From contig JADJWO010000001.1 in the NCBI GenBank assembly GCA_016716325.1, forward strand, positions 682,001 to 746,000: DNA of 64,000 nucleotides, read 5' to 3'. This document shows, one piece after another, positions 60,488 through 64,000 of this stretch. The DNA is from Nitrosomonadales bacterium (GTDB lineage: Bacteria; Pseudomonadota; Gammaproteobacteria; Burkholderiales; Gallionellaceae). Each line of letters opens with the position of its first letter. The first letter of the stretch is position 1. Both the position numbers and the translations under genes were made by a program. The notes under the pieces were generated by a model. The model was not told the origin of the DNA. It worked only from the letters and a program-made list of their open reading frames with translations, and ran no database searches.

Positions 60488-61662
60488 ATATTCATTCCGG
60501 TTTCTTCGTTGCGGCGCGGCGAATAGCTGTCCCATGCCTGGCAGGCCGGGCAATGCCAGTAGAACTGGCGCGCCTTGAAACCGCAGCTGGCGCAGTGATA
60601 CGTCGCCAGGTTGCGTGTACGTTTATGGACCAGATCCTTGACCAGTTCGACATCGGCCCGCCGATCCATCGGAACTTCCAGCAGCCGCGCTTCGAGCAAC
60701 TTGTCCAGGCCCAGCAATGTCGGGTTGCGCTGCAATTCGTCGCGTACCAGTTTGTAGGCGGCACTGGATCCCTCGTTCTTCAATACGCCGTCGAACACCA
60801 CGTTCAGCATGTCCAGCGAATGGTATTTGCACAGATAATCGCGCAACAGCGCCACACCTTCCACTTCACGGTCCAGGCAGCGGTAAGCATCGAGCAACCG
60901 CTCCGCCACCAGCGGCAGATATTGTGCATCCTGCGCTTCGATGTTCTTCCAGAGCGAGATGGCCTGCTCGTATCGCAACTCGGCCGCCTCCATATCGCCC
61001 AGCAGCATGGTGGCCCGCACCGCATCCGGATATGCCTTCAGCGCCTGCTGCAAGTGGCCGCGCGCCGCTGCCGCATCGCCATGCGCAATTTCCTCGACGG
61101 CCAGTTCGCAATAGAAGAAGGAGGCCAACTTGCCATAGGTCTGTCCGGATATTTCAGCAAGGCGTTGTGCAACGGCGATCGCCTTGAGCCAGTCATGTTC
61201 CTTCTGGAACAACTCCAGCAGGAATTCCAGCGAGGGTTTCGCATACGGCGTGCTCTCCAGTTCACGGAACAGGCTTTCGGCACGATCCAGGATGCCGGCC
61301 TTCAGGTAATCCTGCGCCAGCTCGAAGATCGCCTGCTGGCGCCGCTCATCATCCAGATCCGCGCGATCCACCAGATTGTGGTGCATGCGCAGGGCGCGAT
61401 CCACCTCTCCGCGACGGCGGAACAGACTGCCCAGCGCAAAGTGCAACTCGACGGTTTGCGGATCGACCTTGACCACCTCGATGAAAGCTTCGATGGCTTT
61501 GTCCTGCTGCTCGTTGAGCAGGAAGTTCAATCCCTGGAAATACGATTGTGGCAATGCGCCCGATTCCGACAGCAACTCCTTGATGTCGATACGCGCGGCC
61601 AGCCATCCCATGCCGAAAAACAGCGGGAAGATGAGCAACATCCAGGGTTCGAATTCCATCAT
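60484..61662 (-). CDS. lapB: LPS assembly protein LapB (YciM)
   Basis: LapB controls LpxC degradation by FtsH and so sets the rate of LPS synthesis. The 392-residue protein has one N-terminal membrane anchor (about 7-22), about nine TPR repeats and a C-terminal rubredoxin-like zinc domain ([24 protein letters not shown]). The lapA-lapB pair is typical. Full length. Confidence 0.94.
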   Translation of the reverse strand: MMEFEPWMLLIFPLFFGMGWLAARIDIKELLSESGALPQSYFQGLNFLLNEQQDKAIEAFIEVVKVDPQTVELHFALGSLFRRRGEVDRALRMHHNLVDRADLDDERRQQAIFELAQDYLKAGILDRAESLFRELESTPYAKPSLEFLLELFQKEHDWLKAIAVAQRLAEISGQTYGKLASFFYCELAVEEIAHGDAAAARGHLQQALKAYPDAVRATMLLGDMEAAELRYEQAISLWKNIEAQDAQYLPLVAERLLDAYRCLDREVEGVALLRDYLCKYHSLDMLNVVFDGVLKNEGSSAAYKLVRDELQRNPTLLGLDKLLEARLLEVPMDRRADVELVKDLVHKRTRNLATYHCASCGFKARQFYWHCPACQAWDSYSPRRNEETGMNI

Positions 61663-61675
61663 GTCCGGTAATGAA

Positions 61676-61972
61676 TCAGGAAGGTTGAATGGGGATCTGT
61701 TGCGTTTCGCCGATATCGGCGAGCTTGTTCTTGACCCGGATATCGCGTTTCAGGCGCGCGATCTCGCGGCGCTGCTGCAGTACATGAACAAACATGGCAA
61801 GCACACCGATCAATGCGCCCGCAGCAAAAAATACCAGCAGGACGACCACCATCGGCGACTGCCACTCGTAGCCGAAAAAATAATGCAGCGTAACCTGCTG
61901 ATCGTTCTTGACCGCAAAGCCGAGCAATGCGATGAACAGCACTGCACGTAGCAACCAGTTGAGATAGCGCAT
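61676..61972 (-). CDS. lapA: LapA family membrane protein (YciS)
   Basis: A 98-residue protein with two membrane helices (about 5-23 and 40-62) and a basic C-terminal coiled segment. It matches LapA/YciS, the partner of LapB in LPS assembly control. The ATG at 61972 gives the family start MRYLNWLLR; the frame is open but unrelated further upstream. Thirteen bases separate it from lapB. Confidence 0.87.
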   Translation of the reverse strand: MRYLNWLLRAVLFIALLGFAVKNDQQVTLHYFFGYEWQSPMVVVLLVFFAAGALIGVLAMFVHVLQQRREIARLKRDIRVKNKLADIGETQQIPIQPS

Positions 61973-62077
61973 GGTTTTATCCGCCGAATAAACTGCCGCT
62001 AAAGATAGCATGAATGGGCAACAAAATGGCGGCGATACCTTGCGATATGCCGCCACTTGAGAAGCGTTCTATGCGCC

Positions 62078-62365
62078 TCAGGATTTAGATTCGCAGACGC
62101 GTTCCCTGAGTTCCTTGCCCGCCTTGAAATGCGGCACATATTTCGCCGGCACTTTTACCTTATCGCCTGTCTTGGGGTTGCGCCCTTGACGGGGCGGACG
62201 ATAATTCAGACCGAAACTGCCGAAACCGCGAATCTCGACACGCCCACCACGCGACAGCGCGGTGGACAGGGTATCCAGAATCACTTTAACGGCAAGCTCT
62301 GCGTCTTTCGCCAGCAGTTGCGGATGCAACTCGGCGAGTCTGGCAATCAAATCGGAACGAGTCAT
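62078..62365 (-). CDS. ihfB: Integration host factor subunit beta
   Basis: A 95-residue HU/IHF-family protein that bends DNA with IhfA. It starts [17 protein letters not shown] and has the DNA-binding arm [24 protein letters not shown] with the proline that inserts in the minor groove. The ATG at 62365 follows GGGGAG; a TTG 15 bases upstream is less likely. The rpsA-ihfB order is typical of betaproteobacteria. Confidence 0.95.
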   Translation of the reverse strand: MTRSDLIARLAELHPQLLAKDAELAVKVILDTLSTALSRGGRVEIRGFGSFGLNYRPPRQGRNPKTGDKVKVPAKYVPHFKAGKELRERVCESKS

Positions 62366-62381
62366 GCGGATTCTCCCCAAC

Positions 62382-64000
62382 TCAGGCTTCGGTCTTGTTG
62401 CCGCCCATTTTGGCCTTCAACAATGCACCAAGATTGGTCGTGCCGGCATTCGCGCTGCTTTCCGCAGAGAACTTCTGCATCGCGGCAGCTTCTTCGGCCC
62501 TGTCGAGCGCCTTGATCGACAAGTTGATGCCGCGATTCTTGCGATCCACATTGATGATCACGGCAGTCACGCTATCCCCCTCTTTAAGGTGTGTGCGAAT
62601 ATCTTCGACGCGGTCGGCAGATACTTCGGAAGCCTTCAGGTATGCCTCGACATCACCTTCCAGTGAAATTACAGCGCCCTTGGCATCCAGGGATTTCACC
62701 GTACCGGTGACGATCGCACCCTTCTCATGACCGGACACGAATCCGCCGAACGGATCGCCTTCCAGTTGCTTGATGCCGAGGGAGATGCGTTCGCGCTCAA
62801 CGTCAATCGCCAATACCACGGCCTCAACTTCGTCGCCCTTCTTGTAGTTGCGCACCACCTCTTCGCCAGGCTGACTCCAGGACAGGTCGGACAAATGCAC
62901 CAAGCCATCGATACCGCCATCCAGGCCGATGAACACGCCGAAATCGGTGATCGACTTGATCTGACCCTTTACCTTGTCGCCCTTCTTGTGATTGCTCTCG
63001 AAATCGCCCCACGGGTTGGACAGGCATTGCTTCATGCCAAGAGAGATACGGCGGCGTTGCTCGTCGATTTCCAGGATCATCACTTCGACCTCGTCGCCCA
63101 GGCTCACCACCTTGGATGGGTGCACGTTCTTGTTGGTCCAGTCCATTTCGGAAACATGCACCAGACCTTCGATGCCCTGTTCGATTTCCACAAACGCACC
63201 GTAATCGGTCAGGTTGGTCACCTTGCCGAACATGCGCGTACCCTGCGGGTAGCGGCGCGCCAGGCCGTTCCACGGATCGTCGCCCATCTGCTTGATGCCC
63301 AGCGAGACGCGATTCTTTTCCTGGTCGAACTTGAGGATCTTGGCCTCGACCTCGTCGCCGACGGTCAATATCTCGGAAGGATGCTTCACGCGGCGCCATG
63401 CCAGATCGGTGATGTGCAACAGACCATCGATGCCGCCCAGATCGACGAACGCGCCGTAATCCGTGATGTTCTTGACCACGCCCTTGACCACGGCGCCTTC
63501 TTTCAGGCTTTCCATGATCGCCTCGCGGTCGGCGCCCATGGTCTCTTCCAGTACGGCACGACGCGATACCACCACGTTGTTGCGCTTACGGTCCAGCTTG
63601 ATGACCTTCAACTCCATGGTCTTGTTCTCGTACGGGGCGGTGTCCTTGACCGGACGGATATCCACCAGCGAACCCGGCAGGAACGCACGGATGCCGTTGA
63701 CCATCGCGGTCAGGCCGCCCTTGACCTTGCCGCTGACATAACCTTCCACGACCCGGCCTTCTTCCATGGCCTGCTCCAGATCGTGCCATGCGGCGAGGCG
63801 CTTGGCTTTTTCACGCGACAGCTTGGTCTCACCATAGCCGTTCTCCAGCGATTCGATCGCAACGGTGACGAAATCGCCATCCTTGACTTCGATCTGTCCC
63901 TGGTCGTCGAGGAATTCCTCGACCGGAATCAGACTCTCGGACTTCAGTCCGGCATTCACGACCACCACGTTGTGGTCGACGCGCACGACTTGCGCGGTGA
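62382..64000 (-). CDS. rpsA: 30S ribosomal protein S1, 5' end cut by the window
   Basis: S1 binds mRNA on the 30S subunit. The visible part has 538 residues, and about 30 N-terminal residues lie beyond the right edge. It contains the repeats of S1 domains (for example [21 protein letters not shown] and [22 protein letters not shown]), six in all including the N-terminal one that is partly cut. The C-terminal end is intact and overlaps nothing; ihfB begins 17 bases later. Confidence 0.96.
   Translation of the reverse strand, partial: TAQVVRVDHNVVVVNAGLKSESLIPVEEFLDDQGQIEVKDGDFVTVAIESLENGYGETKLSREKAKRLAAWHDLEQAMEEGRVVEGYVSGKVKGGLTAMVNGIRAFLPGSLVDIRPVKDTAPYENKTMELKVIKLDRKRNNVVVSRRAVLEETMGADREAIMESLKEGAVVKGVVKNITDYGAFVDLGGIDGLLHITDLAWRRVKHPSEILTVGDEVEAKILKFDQEKNRVSLGIKQMGDDPWNGLARRYPQGTRMFGKVTNLTDYGAFVEIEQGIEGLVHVSEMDWTNKNVHPSKVVSLGDEVEVMILEIDEQRRRISLGMKQCLSNPWGDFESNHKKGDKVKGQIKSITDFGVFIGLDGGIDGLVHLSDLSWSQPGEEVVRNYKKGDEVEAVVLAIDVERERISLGIKQLEGDPFGGFVSGHEKGAIVTGTVKSLDAKGAVISLEGDVEAYLKASEVSADRVEDIRTHLKEGDSVTAVIINVDRKNRGINLSIKALDRAEEAAAMQKFSAESSANAGTTNLGALLKAKMGGNKTEA

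Overview
The window reads as a chromosomal segment of a betaproteobacterium, most likely order Nitrosomonadales and perhaps the Gallionellaceae (Sideroxydans/Gallionella-like iron oxidisers). The class-level call rests on the 16S/23S sequence, the order lepA-lepB-rnc-era-recO-pdxJ-acpS behind rpoE-rseABC-degQ, and the lapA-lapB-pyrF-hldE-hldD-cysM block. The family-level call is inference. No phage, transposase, CRISPR array or plasmid gene was seen.

Layout. 1-2600: start of rluD, divergent bamD, a NUDIX hydrolase and mlaA, closed by a two-way terminator shared with htpX (2615-3499). 3836-11212: a tight plus-strand cluster holding an FtsX-type ABC exporter, a LolA-like protein, a ferritin-like di-iron protein, a b561 cytochrome, a His-rich membrane protein of unknown function, an SHP-type monohaem cytochrome c, a dihaem cytochrome c, a second b561 cytochrome and two YceI proteins. 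This is a periplasm and inner-membrane redox module and is the main accessory region. 11324-16814 (minus): accA, tilS, then an MCE/Mla-like lipid transport set whose ATPase subunit has lost its catalytic motifs. 16872-24903: a cyclic-nucleotide-domain MscS channel, an RpfE-type protein, lolC/lolD, a DUF2062 protein, comEC and a DUF4149 membrane protein.

25044-35825 (minus) is one long housekeeping and envelope-stress region: rpoE-rseA-rseB-rseC-degQ, then lepA, lepB, a DUF4845 protein, rnc, era, recO, pdxJ and acpS. 36046-44677: nadB convergent with a YgfX-like protein, a membrane-anchored Ser/Thr kinase, a class III nucleotide cyclase, rluB, recR, ybaB, dnaX and pagL. 44708-50946 (minus): 4.5S RNA and a complete rRNA operon in the order promoter, tRNA-fMet, boxA, 16S, tRNA-Ile, tRNA-Ala, 23S, 5S, tRNA-Lys, terminator. 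The 23S gene carries a 175-nt intervening sequence in helix 45.

51008-64000: a methyltransferase, a hemerythrin, queG divergent from tsaE-amiC, a FimV-like protein, and the minus-strand block rpsA (cut by the window end), ihfB, lapA, lapB, pyrF, hldE, hldD, cysM, which serves translation, nucleoid structure, LPS heptose supply and LPS assembly control.

The points most worth following up are the 23S intervening sequence, the initiator tRNA placed ahead of 16S inside the rrn leader, the ATPase-dead Mla-like cluster, the cytochrome/di-iron/YceI cluster with its uncharacterised four-helix His-rich protein, and a palindromic repeat that has become in-frame coding sequence inside comEC.
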